From Sphaerisporangium sp. (GTDB lineage: Bacteria > Actinomycetota > Actinomycetes > Streptosporangiales > Streptosporangiaceae), in NCBI GenBank assembly GCA_025964675.1, contig JAOPYI010000214.1:1-56813 (forward strand): a stretch of 56,813 nt of DNA, given 5' to 3'. The first letter of the stretch is position 1. Each line of letters starts with the position of its first letter. Position numbers and translations under genes: made by a program. The notes beneath the pieces were generated by a model that saw nothing but the letters and a program-made list of their open reading frames with translations, was not told the origin of the DNA and did not search any database. Positions 45,234 through 53,885 of this stretch are shown here, piece by piece.

Positions 45234-46210
45234 TGAGGCAGCGGGACCAGCAGGGGGGTCACGTCGATCTTCTTCGATATGTACCCGTACTCGAGCATCA
45301 GGTCGGCGACGCGCTGGATCCTGGTCGCGCTCAGCGAAGTGGGGTAGGCGCCGAGGTTGATGACGGACGCGACCTCGGGCTTGATCTGGGTGTAGTCCGG
45401 CAGGACGTTCTCGATGGCCTTGCGGTCGCCGGACGCGGCCTGCTGGCCCTTCAGGATGGCGCGCTGGAAGGCGGCCATCGTCTTCGGGTACTTCTTGGTC
45501 CAGTCCTCCGTGGCCGTCCAGCCCGCGATCGGGAAGTCGGCCATCGCGCCGGTCATGGTGTCGGCGATCTTGCGGGCGCCCATGTCCTTCTGCACGCCGG
45601 TGAGGAACGGCTCCGTCAGCCACGCCGCGTCGATCTGGCCGGTCTTCAGCGCGGCGGGCGCCTGCGGGAAGGCCATGGGCATATAGGTCACGTCCTTTTT
45701 CGGGTCGAGGCCCGAGACCCGCAGGGTGGTGCTCACCGCGAGCTCGGCGATGCTGTTCAGCCCGGCGATGGAGATTTTCTTGCCCTTCAGGTCCTTCACC
45801 GACTGGACTGGGGAGTCCTTCGGCACGACGATGTCGAAGACGTCGCTCTTGGCCTGGTAGGTGTCGGCGACGAACCGGAACTTGTCGTTGGTCTTCTCGG
45901 TGGCGGAAATAATCGTGAAGTAGTTGCCGAGGGCTACGTCAAGGGCGCCGCTGAGAAGTTTCGGGATGGCGAACTGCGTGCTCTGGAGGATCTCGGGCTT
46001 GACGGTCAGCCCTTCCTCCTTGAAGTAGCCCTTCTTGTTCGCTATGTAGAGTCCCGCCACGTCGCCGATGGCGAGGACGCCGACGCTGATCGTGGTCTTT
46101 TCCAGCCCGCCGCCGGAGGCGCTCGAACCTGTATTCGAGCTTCCGCACGCCGTGAGTGCCAAAGTGGCCGCTACGCCGATGATGAAGGTACGACCCCTAA
46201 GTCTTCTCAT
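45230..46210 (-). CDS. ABC importer substrate-binding lipoprotein, SsuA/THI5-like
   Basis: The 326-aa lipoprotein has signal RTFIIGVAATLALTAC with lipidation Cys22. The mature domain belongs to the NMT1/THI5-like/SsuA fold: GVLAIGDVAGLYIANKKGYFKEEGL, QSTQFAIPKLLSGALDVALGNY, and VKDLKGKKISIAG. Such proteins bind sulfonates, nitrate, taurine or thiamine precursors; this sequence does not discriminate. It is the first gene of the operon (SBP, permease, permease, ATPase, methyltransferase), transcribed away from conservon 3. ATG 46210; a longer open frame has no signal-peptide logic. Confidence 0.92.
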   Translation of the reverse strand: MRRLRGRTFIIGVAATLALTACGSSNTGSSASGGGLEKTTISVGVLAIGDVAGLYIANKKGYFKEEGLTVKPEILQSTQFAIPKLLSGALDVALGNYFTIISATEKTNDKFRFVADTYQAKSDVFDIVVPKDSPVQSVKDLKGKKISIAGLNSIAELAVSTTLRVSGLDPKKDVTYMPMAFPQAPAALKTGQIDAAWLTEPFLTGVQKDMGARKIADTMTGAMADFPIAGWTATEDWTKKYPKTMAAFQRAILKGQQAASGDRKAIENVLPDYTQIKPEVASVINLGAYPTSLSATRIQRVADLMLEYGYISKKIDVTPLLVPLPQ

Positions 46211-46550
46211 TGAGGTGTCCTTTGAGGTGGGGGAGAAGAGTGCCTGGTGGTCCTGGGGAGACCGCGGTGGCACGGCGAGCGTGAAGCCTAGCGGAGGAAG
46301 ATCCGAACTAACATGAACAAGTCACCTATGTCACGAAACTCGTAAAGAAGTCCAGTTTGACCCGCTATTAGACCTATGTGTAGGTATATGGCTTTGGATC
46401 GCAGTAAAGGTAGATCTCTTGATGTTGGTCAGTTGCGTCGTCCCTGCCATGGGGAACCCGTTCCGCACTACCGAACGTGATTCACATTGATCGAATAACG
46501 GATTAGATCGTTCTAAATACCCGTAGCTGTTGGTCCAACTCATAGGCTTA

Positions 46551-46564
46551 TGCTCCAATTACCC
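46551..46564 (+). promoter_or_regulatory. Conserved promoter-proximal element upstream of cvnA3
   Basis: An exact second copy of TGCTCCAATTACCC (first at 36851-36864). It lies 75 nt before the cvnA3 start, versus 90 nt in conservon 2. Confidence 0.55.
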
Positions 46565-46569
46565 CTTGA

Positions 46570-46592
46570 CTTGCCATGTGTCACATGGCAAG
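46570..46592. promoter_or_regulatory. 23-bp near-perfect palindrome upstream of cvnA3
   Basis: CTTGCCATGTG, one T, then CACATGGCAAG: two 11-bp perfect arms around a single base, six bases after the conserved promoter element. It is either a dimeric operator or, if transcribed, a leader hairpin. It is absent from conservon 2. Confidence 0.6.
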
Positions 46593-46638
46593 CCCCCTTA
46601 CCCCCCAAAGCAGACCAGCTGGCGAGAGGTTGCGACCA

Positions 46639-49600
46639 GTGAGGACAGCAACAATCGAGAGCGGTCGCGGTACAAAGCCGGACGCGGCCCCGCCGCGCTC
46701 CGACCCGGGTGCTCCCCCCGACCGGCGTCACGGGACGGGAAACTCGGTCGCTCTGCGTAACTGGCGGGTGCGAACCCGCCTTATCGCACTCGTCCTGGTG
46801 CCCACCATGGTGGCGGTCCTGCTCGGTGGCCTGCGGGTGGCGACCTCGGTTCAGAGCGCCACCGAATACGAACGCGTCCGGACCGTGGCCGAGTTCATCA
46901 CGACCCTCGGCGACCTCGCCCACCAGCTCGACGTCGAACGTGACCTCTCGGCGAGGTTCGTCGCCAACGGCCGACGCGGCGGCAAGTCGAAGCTGACCGA
47001 TCAGCAGAACGCCGTCGACTCGGTCGTGCAGATCGTCCAGGACCGCAGGAGCGTGATCGAGCCGGCCCTCGGAGACACCGGCCGCCAGGAGGTCGGCCGC
47101 CTGCTCGACCGGCTGTCGGAGCTCCGCTCGCTTCGCGCGACGGTCAGCGACTCCCAGCTCCCCGCGCTTCCCACCCTCCAGAAGTACTCGCTCGTCCTCG
47201 ACGACCTGCTCACCGTGTTCGACGAGACGGCGCGGGGCAGCACCGACGAAGCCCTGGACGCCAGCGCGTCGGCCCTCGCCTCGCTCTCCCGCGCCGCGGA
47301 GCAGTCGTCCAGGCAGCGAGGTCTCGTGGCCATCGCACTGATCTCCCGCCAGTTCAGCCAGGACCAGCTGGACGCGTTGAACGCCGCCCGCGCCCAGCGG
47401 GACAGCGAGCTCCAGGCGTTCTTCTTCAGGGCGACGCTCGCCGAGCGGCAGATGTACGCCGACATCGTCAGCGGCCAGAAGATCGACCGGGCAGCGGGCC
47501 TGGTCGCACGAGTGCTGGAGCTCACCAGGCAACGCCAGCAGCTGAGTGGCCTCGGCGGCGGCACGAACGACGTCGACTTCTGGTTCGACGCCGCCAGCGA
47601 GGGGCTCAACCGCATGCACGACGTGCAGCGGGCCCTGGGCCGTTCCATCGTCGACCGGGCTGCCGAGCTGGCACGCAGGGACCAGAGCCAGGCCGCGGTC
47701 AACATCGGCGTGGTCGCGCTCCTTCTCATCCTGGTCCTCGCCATCACCGTCGTCATGGCCCGATCGCTCGTCACCCCGCTCCGGCGGCTCCGGGGTGAGG
47801 CGCTGGAGATCGCCGGCCGCCGGCTCCCCGAGATGGTGCAGAAGCTCCGGGAATCCGAGGGCAACACCGGTCCCCCAGACGTACAGCCCATCGGCGTCGC
47901 GTCGGCCGACGAGGTGGGGGAGGTGGCCAGGGCCTTCGACGAGGTCCACCGCGAGGCGATCCGTCTCGCGAGCGACGAGGCCCAGCTGCGCAGCAACGTC
48001 AGCGCCATGTTCGTGAACCTCTCCCGGCGCACGCAGACCCTGGTCGAGCGGCAGATCACCCTCATCGACGGCCTCGAGCACGGCGAGCAGGACGACAAGC
48101 GGCTCGGAGACCTCTTCAGGCTCGACCACTTGGCCACCCGCATGCGCCGCAACAGTGAGAACCTCCTGGTCCTCGCCGGGCAGGAGCCCGCACGCCGCTG
48201 GAGCCAGCCGGTGCCGCTGCTGGACGTCACCCGGGCCTCGCTGTCGGAGGTGGAGAACTACGAACGGGTGGCGATGCACGTCCCCTCAGGCATCTCCATC
48301 GCCGGGCAGGCGGTCAACGACGTCATCCACCTGCTGGCCGAGCTGGTGGAGAACGCGATCTCTTTCTCGCCCCGCGAGACGAGGGTCACCATGTCGGGCA
48401 ACCGCATCGACGGCGGCGGAGTGATGATCTCGATCACCGACGCCGGCATCGGCATGACCGACGAGGAGCTCGCCCAGACCAACTGGCGGCTCGCCAACCC
48501 GCCCGTCGTCGACGTCTCGGTGTCACGGCGGATGGGCTTGTTCGTGGTAGGCCGTCTCGCGCTGCGCAACGGCATCCGCGTGCAGCTCCGGCGGCACGAC
48601 ACCGGCGGCCTGACCGCGATGGTGCTGCTGCCTGAGTCGCTCATCGGCATGCCCATCCACTCAGGCGGCGGCGGCACTCCCACGGCCGGGCAGGCGTTCG
48701 CGGGCTCCGGCGTCCCCGCCTGGGCCGGCGCCGGGCAGCCCGCGGGCCACAGCCTGTTCGCCTCGACCGGCGGCACGCCGGACTTCCAGCCGACCCCCGG
48801 CGCCTTCGGTGGCTCGTTCACCGAGCCGGGCGCGTTCGGCTCGTCCAACGGGGCGGGGCCCCTGGGCCCGACGACGGGCGGCGGTCTCGCCGGTCCCCCC
48901 ACGGGCCCCGGAGGGTACGGAGGCCCGCCGACCGGTTCCGGCGGAGGGTACGGAGGCCCGGCCACGGGCTCGGGGGGGTTCTACGGCCCGGGCTCCGGCG
49001 GTTTCGGCGGCCCCGCCACGGGGTCGGGCGGTTTCGGCGGCCCCCCCACGGGGTCGGGCGGTATCGGCGGCCCGCCGACCGGCTCGGGCGGCGGGTACGG
49101 CGGACCTCCCACCGGCTCGGGCGGGTACGGAGGCTCGGGTTCCGACCCCTTCGGCGGCCCTGCCACCGGTCCCGGCGTTCCGGGTGGGTACGGCCCACCT
49201 GCAGGTCCGAGCTCCTTCGGAGGACCCGCCACAGGACAGAACGGGCTCGCCGGCCCGCCGACCGGGCCAGGCGGCGGAGGCGGCGATCTGCCGGTCCGCC
49301 TGCGCCCTCGCCGCTACGAGACCTCGGATCTGGACGCCGTCACCGGCCCGCTTCCCGCGGTGCGGTCCTCTCCCATGGAGCAGCAGGAGGAGTTCCTGCC
49401 GATCTTCGCATCCGTCGAGTCGGCCTGGTTCCGGCGCGTGGACGAGCAGGACAAGGAGAACGCCTCCACCGGATGGCAGGAGATCCCCGCCGACGCCGGA
49501 TGGCAGGCGGCGGCGGCCGTCCAGGAGCCCGTCCGCGACGGCACCACCGCGGCGGGCCTGCCCAAGCGGGTGCCCAAGGCGAACCTCGTGCCCGGATCCG

Positions 49601-49797
49601 CGGGCACTCCCGAGGCCGCCGCCACCGCGCTGCCGGCCATGCCGGCGCTCTCTCCCGACCGGGCACGCAACCGCCTGTCGAGCTTCCAGCAGGGCATCCG
49701 GCAGGGCCGGGCGGTCGCCCGTGGCGAGCTGAGCGAGGACGAGGTGGCGTACAACGCCGAGATGAGGCGCATTCAGGGCGAGAAGGAGGACACGTGA
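46639..49797 (+). CDS. cvnA: Conservon sensor histidine kinase CvnA (copy 3)
   Basis: The 1052-aa paralogue has membrane helix 1 near residues 50-70 (LIALVLVPTMVAVLLGGLRV), an extracytoplasmic helical sensor domain, helix 2 near 355-380, HAMP, phosphoacceptor candidate His497 in RLDHLATRMRR, and HATPase with HLLAELVENAISFSP, DAGIGMT and RRMGLFVVGRLALRN. The tail is Gly-rich with GGPPTGSGG repeats and ends in the same three short motifs as the other copies. The GTG at 46639 (GTGAGGACAG) matches cvnA2's start. It overlaps cvnB by 4 nt. Confidence 0.93.
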   Translation: MRTATIESGRGTKPDAAPPRSDPGAPPDRRHGTGNSVALRNWRVRTRLIALVLVPTMVAVLLGGLRVATSVQSATEYERVRTVAEFITTLGDLAHQLDVERDLSARFVANGRRGGKSKLTDQQNAVDSVVQIVQDRRSVIEPALGDTGRQEVGRLLDRLSELRSLRATVSDSQLPALPTLQKYSLVLDDLLTVFDETARGSTDEALDASASALASLSRAAEQSSRQRGLVAIALISRQFSQDQLDALNAARAQRDSELQAFFFRATLAERQMYADIVSGQKIDRAAGLVARVLELTRQRQQLSGLGGGTNDVDFWFDAASEGLNRMHDVQRALGRSIVDRAAELARRDQSQAAVNIGVVALLLILVLAITVVMARSLVTPLRRLRGEALEIAGRRLPEMVQKLRESEGNTGPPDVQPIGVASADEVGEVARAFDEVHREAIRLASDEAQLRSNVSAMFVNLSRRTQTLVERQITLIDGLEHGEQDDKRLGDLFRLDHLATRMRRNSENLLVLAGQEPARRWSQPVPLLDVTRASLSEVENYERVAMHVPSGISIAGQAVNDVIHLLAELVENAISFSPRETRVTMSGNRIDGGGVMISITDAGIGMTDEELAQTNWRLANPPVVDVSVSRRMGLFVVGRLALRNGIRVQLRRHDTGGLTAMVLLPESLIGMPIHSGGGGTPTAGQAFAGSGVPAWAGAGQPAGHSLFASTGGTPDFQPTPGAFGGSFTEPGAFGSSNGAGPLGPTTGGGLAGPPTGPGGYGGPPTGSGGGYGGPATGSGGFYGPGSGGFGGPATGSGGFGGPPTGSGGIGGPPTGSGGGYGGPPTGSGGYGGSGSDPFGGPATGPGVPGGYGPPAGPSSFGGPATGQNGLAGPPTGPGGGGGDLPVRLRPRRYETSDLDAVTGPLPAVRSSPMEQQEEFLPIFASVESAWFRRVDEQDKENASTGWQEIPADAGWQAAAAVQEPVRDGTTAAGLPKRVPKANLVPGSAGTPEAAATALPAMPALSPDRARNRLSSFQQGIRQGRAVARGELSEDEVAYNAEMRRIQGEKEDT
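48840..49270 (+). repeat. Gly-rich repeat region in cvnA3 tail
   Basis: About ten degenerate units of the type GGPPTGSGG(F/Y/I) encode a disordered tail. Unlike the cvnA2 repeat, the units differ at many bases, so the array is older. Confidence 0.75.
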
Positions 49798-50216
49798 AAG
49801 AGCTGAGCCAAGGCGCCCGCGGGGTCAACTGGCTGATCACCGACTTCGTCCGAGGCGTGCCGGGGGTGGCTCACACGGTGGTCGTGTCCTCCGACGGGCT
49901 GCCACTGGCCTACTCGGAGGGCTTCCCCAAGGACAGGGCCGACCAGCTCGCGGCGGTGGCCGCGGGCCTGATCAGCTTGACGCAGGGCGCTTCCCGGGTA
50001 TTCGAGGGTGGTGCGGTCACGCAGACCGTGGTGGAGATGCAACGAGGCCTGCTGCTGATCATGTCGGTCAGCGACGGTTCCTGCCTCGCCGTGCTGGCCG
50101 CTCCCGACTGTGACATGGGTCTGGTGGCGTACCAGATGACGCTGATGGTCGAGCGCGCCGGTCAGGTCCTGACCCCGGCCGTGCGCGCCGAGCTTCAGGC
50201 GTCGTCTCCGCGGTGA
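49794..50216 (+). CDS. cvnB: Conservon roadblock/LC7 protein CvnB (copy 3)
   Basis: The 140-aa protein begins MKELSQGARGVNWLITDFVRGVPGVAHTVVVSSDG and is otherwise almost identical to copy 2. Both copies align without gaps at a constant 9544-nt offset. The GTG overlaps the cvnA3 stop (GTGA). Roadblock partner of CvnD. Confidence 0.95.
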   Translation: MKELSQGARGVNWLITDFVRGVPGVAHTVVVSSDGLPLAYSEGFPKDRADQLAAVAAGLISLTQGASRVFEGGAVTQTVVEMQRGLLLIMSVSDGSCLAVLAAPDCDMGLVAYQMTLMVERAGQVLTPAVRAELQASSPR

Positions 50217-50608
50217 ACTCCATGGGCGGCGGCCCCGGATGGGAGGACGGGTTACGCCACTACCAGCAGGAGCCCTCCTCGCCGGTCCGGCCTTTCACGG
50301 TCACCGGAGGACGCTCGGCACCGCGGACGAACCTGGCCATGGAGACGCTGGTTCACTCCACGATTCCGGCTTATCAAGATATTTCCGGCTTGATCCCGGA
50401 GTACCAGGCGATCAACAGCCTCTGTCGCCAGGTACGTTCCGTCGCCGAGATCTCCGCGCTCCTGCGGGTCCCGCTCGGCGTCGCCCGGGTGCTCATCTCG
50501 GACATGGCCGCCGAAGGCCTGGTCCAGTTGCACCAGCCGCAACTGGACGCCGGGAAGCCGGATCTCAACTTGCTCGAAAGGGTTCTCAGTGGACTTCGCA
50601 GGCTCTAG
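50213..50608 (+). CDS. cvnC: Conservon DUF742 protein CvnC (copy 3)
   Basis: The 131-aa DUF742 protein has RPFTVTGGRSAPRTNLAMETLV, SVAEISALLRVPLGVARVLISDM and the terminal LLERVLSGLRRL. The GTG overlaps the cvnB stop by 4 nt and the last 20 nt overlap cvnD. Length is intermediate between copies 1 and 2. Confidence 0.93.
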   Translation: MNSMGGGPGWEDGLRHYQQEPSSPVRPFTVTGGRSAPRTNLAMETLVHSTIPAYQDISGLIPEYQAINSLCRQVRSVAEISALLRVPLGVARVLISDMAAEGLVQLHQPQLDAGKPDLNLLERVLSGLRRL

Positions 50609-51179
50609 CCGCGGCGGGTTGACCTCGACGAAGATCGTCGTCGCGGGTGGGTTCGGCGTTGGCAAGACCACCTTCGTGGGCGCGGTGTCGGAGATCGTCC
50701 CCCTCACGACAGAGGCGGTCATGACCGACGCCAGCACCGGCATCGACGACCTGGGCCTCATTCCACTTAAGACCACCACCACGGTGGCGATGGACTTCGG
50801 CCGCGTGTCGCTGGACAGCGAGCTGATCCTCTACCTGTTCGGCACGCCGGGCCAGCACCGGTTCTGGTTCATGTGGGACGACCTTGTCCGGGGCGCCATC
50901 GGAGCCGTCGTGCTGGTCGACACCCGGCGGCTCGCCGACAGCTTCCCCGCGGTCGACTACTTCGAGGAGGCCAAGCTGCCGTTCGTCATCGGGCTCAACG
51001 GATGGGACGGGGAGCACCCCCATCAGGACGAGGAGGTGCGGGACGCCCTCACGCTGGCCCCGCACATCCCGATCGTACGGACGGACGCGCGCCAGCGTGA
51101 ATCGGTGAAGAGCACGCTGATCGCCCTGGTCGAGCACGCTCTGACGACGCGGGTCTCGGTACCCGGCTGGAGGAGCTAG
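50589..51179 (+). CDS. cvnD: Conservon small GTPase CvnD (copy 3)
   Basis: The 196-aa GTPase has P-loop GGFGVGKTTFVGAVSEIV, KTTTTVAMDFGR, GTPGQHRFWFMWDDLVRG and NGWD in place of NKxD. Within the switch region PLKT replaces PNKT of copies 1 and 2. The GTG start is inside cvnC. It shares a 50-nt identical tract with copy 2 around the P-loop. It is followed by a large nested hairpin and ffh. Confidence 0.94.
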   Translation: MDFAGSSRGGLTSTKIVVAGGFGVGKTTFVGAVSEIVPLTTEAVMTDASTGIDDLGLIPLKTTTTVAMDFGRVSLDSELILYLFGTPGQHRFWFMWDDLVRGAIGAVVLVDTRRLADSFPAVDYFEEAKLPFVIGLNGWDGEHPHQDEEVRDALTLAPHIPIVRTDARQRESVKSTLIALVEHALTTRVSVPGWRS

Positions 51180-51186
51180 CGGGCTC

Positions 51187-51250
51187 CGACCTCCCAGCCC
51201 GCCGCTGGATTCGCGTGACCGGCCCGCGAAGCGGATAGGCTGGGAGGTCG
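51187..51250 (+). terminator. Large nested hairpin between cvnD3 and ffh
   Basis: CGACCTCCCAGCC at 51187-51199 pairs perfectly with GGCTGGGAGGTCG at 51238-51250. Inside, CCGC pairs with GCGG and TTCGCG with CGCGAA around a 9-nt loop. There is no U-tract. It is a probable terminator of conservon 3, or a structured leader or small RNA ahead of ffh (53 nt before its start). Confidence 0.6.
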
Positions 51251-51303
51251 AGTCGCAGACGTAAGACCCCGGACGACCCGTAGCGCAGAGGCTGGCCAAT
51301 CAC

Positions 51304-52860
51304 GTGTTCGAGACGCTTTCCGACCGGCTGACATCGGTCTTCTCCTCCCTCAGGTCAAAGGGGAGGCTGTCCGACGCCGACATCGACGCGACCTGCCGAG
51401 AGATCCGCATCGCCCTTCTCGAGGCCGACGTCGCGCTGCCGGTCGTCAAGGATTTCGTGTCCCATGTAAAGGAGCGCGCGCAGGGGAGCGAGGTCTCCCA
51501 GGCGCTCAACCCCGCCCAGCAGGTCGTCAAGATCGTCAACGACGAGCTGGTGCGGATCCTCGGCGGTGAGACCCGCCGCCTGAGGTATGCCAAGAACCCC
51601 CCGACCGTCATCATGCTCGCCGGCCTCCAAGGCGCGGGCAAGACCACGCTCGCGGGCAAGCTCGCCCGCTGGCTGCGCGAGCAGGGGCACGCCCCGGTCC
51701 TGGTCGCCGCCGACCTGCAGCGGCCCAACGCCGTCCAGCAGCTCCAGGTGGTCGGGCAGCGAGCGCAGGTCGCGGTGTACGCCCCGGAGCCGGGCAACGG
51801 CGTCGGCGACCCCGTCGACGTGGCCCGGGGGTCCATCGACCATGCCAGGCGCCAGCAGCACGACGTCGTCATCATCGACACCGCGGGCCGCCTCGGCATC
51901 GACGAGGAGCTGATGAAGCAGGCCGCGGACATCCGCGACGCCGTCAGCCCCGACGAGGTGCTGTTCGTCGTCGACGCCATGATCGGCCAGGACGCCGTCA
52001 CGACCGCCCAGGCGTTCATGGACGGCGTCGGCTTCGACGGCGTCGTGCTCACCAAGCTCGACGGCGACGCCCGGGGCGGCGCGGCGCTCTCGGTGCGCCA
52101 CATCACCGGCCGCCCGATCATGTTCGCCTCCACGGGTGAGAAGCTCGAGGACTTCGACGCCTTCCACCCCGACCGCATGGCGTCCCGCATCCTCGACATG
52201 GGTGACGTCCTCACCCTGATCGAGCAGGCCCAGCGCACCTTCGACGAGCAGGAAGCCGCCAAGATGGCGGGCAAGCTCGTCTCCGGTGAGGGCTTCACGC
52301 TCGACGACTTCCTCGAGCAGATGATGATGGTCCGCAAGATGGGCCCGCTCAAGAACCTCCTCGGCATGATGCCCGGCATGGGGCAGATGCGCGACCAGAT
52401 CAACCAGGTCGACGAGCGCGACCTCGACCGGGTCGCGGCGATCATCCGCTCGATGACGCCGGCCGAGCGCCAGGAACCAAAGATCATCAACGGGTCTCGG
52501 CGCGTCCGCATCGCCCGGGGCTCCGGCGTCACCGTCACCGAGGTCAACAACCTGGTCGTCCGCTTCTTCGACGCGCAGAAGATGATGAAGCAGGTGGCAG
52601 GCGGCATGGGCATCCCGGGGATGCCCGGGGGCCGCAAGGGCAAGGCCGCGCAGAAGAAGCCCAAGAAGGGCCGCCGGGTCAGTGGCGACCCCAGGAAGGC
52701 CGCGCTCGGCAAGGCAGGGGCCGCGGGCGGTGACACCGAGGCGCCGCAGTTGCCTCCGGGCCTCGGCGGTCTCGGAGGTCTCGGAGGCCAGCTGCCTCCC
52801 GGTCTCGAGCTCCCTCCGGGCTTCGACCCCTCCAAGCTCCGGCTGCCCGGCCAGAAGTAG
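51304..52860 (+). CDS. ffh: Signal recognition particle protein Ffh (SRP54)
   Basis: The 518-aa SRP GTPase has an N domain ([19 protein letters not shown]) and a G domain with [28 protein letters not shown] and [15 protein letters not shown] Met-rich M domain ([34 protein letters not shown]) binds 4.5S RNA and signal peptides. The Gly/Pro/Leu-rich C-terminal tail of about 60 residues is common in actinobacteria. The GTG start has only a weak ribosome site. It begins the conserved ffh-rpsP-khpA-rimM-trmD-rplS-lepB block. Confidence 0.97.
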   Translation: MFETLSDRLTSVFSSLRSKGRLSDADIDATCREIRIALLEADVALPVVKDFVSHVKERAQGSEVSQALNPAQQVVKIVNDELVRILGGETRRLRYAKNPPTVIMLAGLQGAGKTTLAGKLARWLREQGHAPVLVAADLQRPNAVQQLQVVGQRAQVAVYAPEPGNGVGDPVDVARGSIDHARRQQHDVVIIDTAGRLGIDEELMKQAADIRDAVSPDEVLFVVDAMIGQDAVTTAQAFMDGVGFDGVVLTKLDGDARGGAALSVRHITGRPIMFASTGEKLEDFDAFHPDRMASRILDMGDVLTLIEQAQRTFDEQEAAKMAGKLVSGEGFTLDDFLEQMMMVRKMGPLKNLLGMMPGMGQMRDQINQVDERDLDRVAAIIRSMTPAERQEPKIINGSRRVRIARGSGVTVTEVNNLVVRFFDAQKMMKQVAGGMGIPGMPGGRKGKAAQKKPKKGRRVSGDPRKAALGKAGAAGGDTEAPQLPPGLGGLGGLGGQLPPGLELPPGFDPSKLRLPGQK

Positions 52861-52869
52861 TCCGGGCCG

Positions 52870-52897
52870 CCCGGGATCCAGAGGTCTGGGTCCCGGG
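52870..52897 (+). terminator. Hairpin after ffh
   Basis: CCCGGGATCCAGA and TCTGGGTCCCGGG pair over 13 positions with one G-U wobble and a 2-nt gap, 10 nt after the ffh stop. No U-tract; a likely GC-type terminator separating ffh from rpsP. Confidence 0.65.
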
Positions 52898-53077
52898 ATG
52901 GCGCCGATTCGGACAAGCACCGAATCATCTGGCAGACTGTCATGTTGGAACACCGTGACCGTGGGTGCCCTCTCACCCCCGCGAGTCACGTATGTCCCTA
53001 GGGCGGTCATCGCGTCGTGCCCCACTCGGCGAGACGCCCGCTCACCCAAGCTCGAAATTCCAGGAGAGACCACACCC

Positions 53078-53542
53078 GTGGCAGTCAAGATCAAGCTCAA
53101 GCGGCTCGGCATGATCCGCAACCCGCAGTACCGCATCGTGGTAGCGGACAGCCGCACCAAGCGTGACGGCCGTGCGATCGAAGAGATCGGCCTCTACCAC
53201 CCCAAGGAAAACCCGTCGTTCATCCAGGTGAACTCCGAGCGGGCGCAGTACTGGCTGGGTGTCGGCGCGCAGCCGACCGATCCGGTCCTGAAGCTCTTCA
53301 AGCTCACCGGTGACTGGCAGCAGTTCAAGGGCGAGGCCGCCCCGCCGCCTCTGCTGGTGGCCGAGCCCAAGCCCGACCGTCACGCGATCTACGAGGCCGC
53401 CGCGAAGGAGTCGCTGTCCGCTGACACCGGCACCAGCAACGCCACCACGCAGCGCAGGCCCAAGAAGACCGTGAAGGCCGACGACACCCCCGCGACCCCG
53501 GCCGAGCCGGCCGCGGAGGAGAAGCCGGAAGGCGAGGCCTGA
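53078..53542 (+). CDS. rpsP: 30S ribosomal protein S16
   Basis: The 154-aa protein starts at a GTG ([38 protein letters not shown]). The S16 core occupies the first about 90 residues, followed by a 60-residue Ala/Lys/Thr/Pro-rich extension ([16 protein letters not shown]) typical of actinobacterial S16. AGGAGA lies upstream. A longer in-frame ORF from 52682 overlaps ffh and is not real. Ends one base before khpA. Confidence 0.97.
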   Translation: MAVKIKLKRLGMIRNPQYRIVVADSRTKRDGRAIEEIGLYHPKENPSFIQVNSERAQYWLGVGAQPTDPVLKLFKLTGDWQQFKGEAAPPPLLVAEPKPDRHAIYEAAAKESLSADTGTSNATTQRRPKKTVKADDTPATPAEPAAEEKPEGEA

Positions 53543-53543
53543 G

Positions 53544-53786
53544 GTGCTTGAGGAAGCCCTCGAGCATCTGGTCAAGGGCATCGTCGAGCATCCCGACGAC
53601 GTTCTGGTTCGTGCCCGCCGCATCCGCAGCGGTCGCGTCCTCGAGGTCCGGGTCCATCCCGAGGATCTCGGCAAGGTCATCGGCCGCGGTGGCCGCACGG
53701 CGAAGGCGCTTCGCACCGTCATGAACGCCCTCGCCGACGGCAAATACGTAAGGGTCGACCTGCTCGACCTGAACGAAGCCCGGTAA
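53544..53786 (+). CDS. khpA: KH-domain RNA-binding protein KhpA
   Basis: The 80-aa single KH type II domain protein has EVRVHPEDLGKVIGRGGRTAKALRTVM, with the GxxG loop as GRGG. In other bacteria KhpA binds RNA with KhpB and affects cell division. Placement between rpsP and rimM is conserved in Gram-positive bacteria. GTG start, one base after the rpsP stop. Confidence 0.95.
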   Translation: MLEEALEHLVKGIVEHPDDVLVRARRIRSGRVLEVRVHPEDLGKVIGRGGRTAKALRTVMNALADGKYVRVDLLDLNEAR

Positions 53787-53816
53787 CAGAAGACCTCAGA
53801 GGCCACAACCCTCTGG

Positions 53817-53850
53817 ACAGGGGACCCCCGGCAGCCGGGCGGTCCCCTGT
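53817..53850 (+). terminator. Hairpin between khpA and rimM
   Basis: ACAGGGGACC (53817-53826) pairs with GGTCCCCTGT (53841-53850), and an inner CCCGG/CCGGG closes on CAG. No U-tract follows, so partial termination or RNA processing is as likely as full termination. Confidence 0.6.
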
Positions 53851-53885
53851 CGCGGTTCCGACAGCACCTTCGAAGGAGAAGAGAC

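Larger units (their letters stand above)
46211..46638. other. 428-nt divergent intergenic region, importer operon and conservon 3
   Basis: The stretch 46310-46560 is distinctly AT-richer than its surroundings and I see no gene with codon bias in it. It holds the TGCTCCAATTACCC element at 46551, the 23-bp palindrome at 46570-46592, and the GAGAGG ribosome site of cvnA3. A minus-strand open frame at 46331-46558 has no family resemblance and is rejected. Confidence 0.6.

Noticed and set aside
46331-46558. 75-aa open frame on the minus strand in the cvn3 upstream region
   Set aside because: The region is AT-rich without codon bias and the product has no family features; it overlaps the promoter element.
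51180-51303. Possible 4.5S SRP RNA gene next to ffh
   Set aside because: The conserved SRP Alu/S-domain bases (GGAAGCAG type) are absent; the region is only a hairpin.
51270-51325. tRNA-like sequence (GTAGCGCAGAGG, then GTTCGAGAC) at the ffh start
   Set aside because: The T-loop-like bases are the ffh start codons (FETLSDRL is conserved in Ffh) and no acceptor or anticodon stem can be formed.
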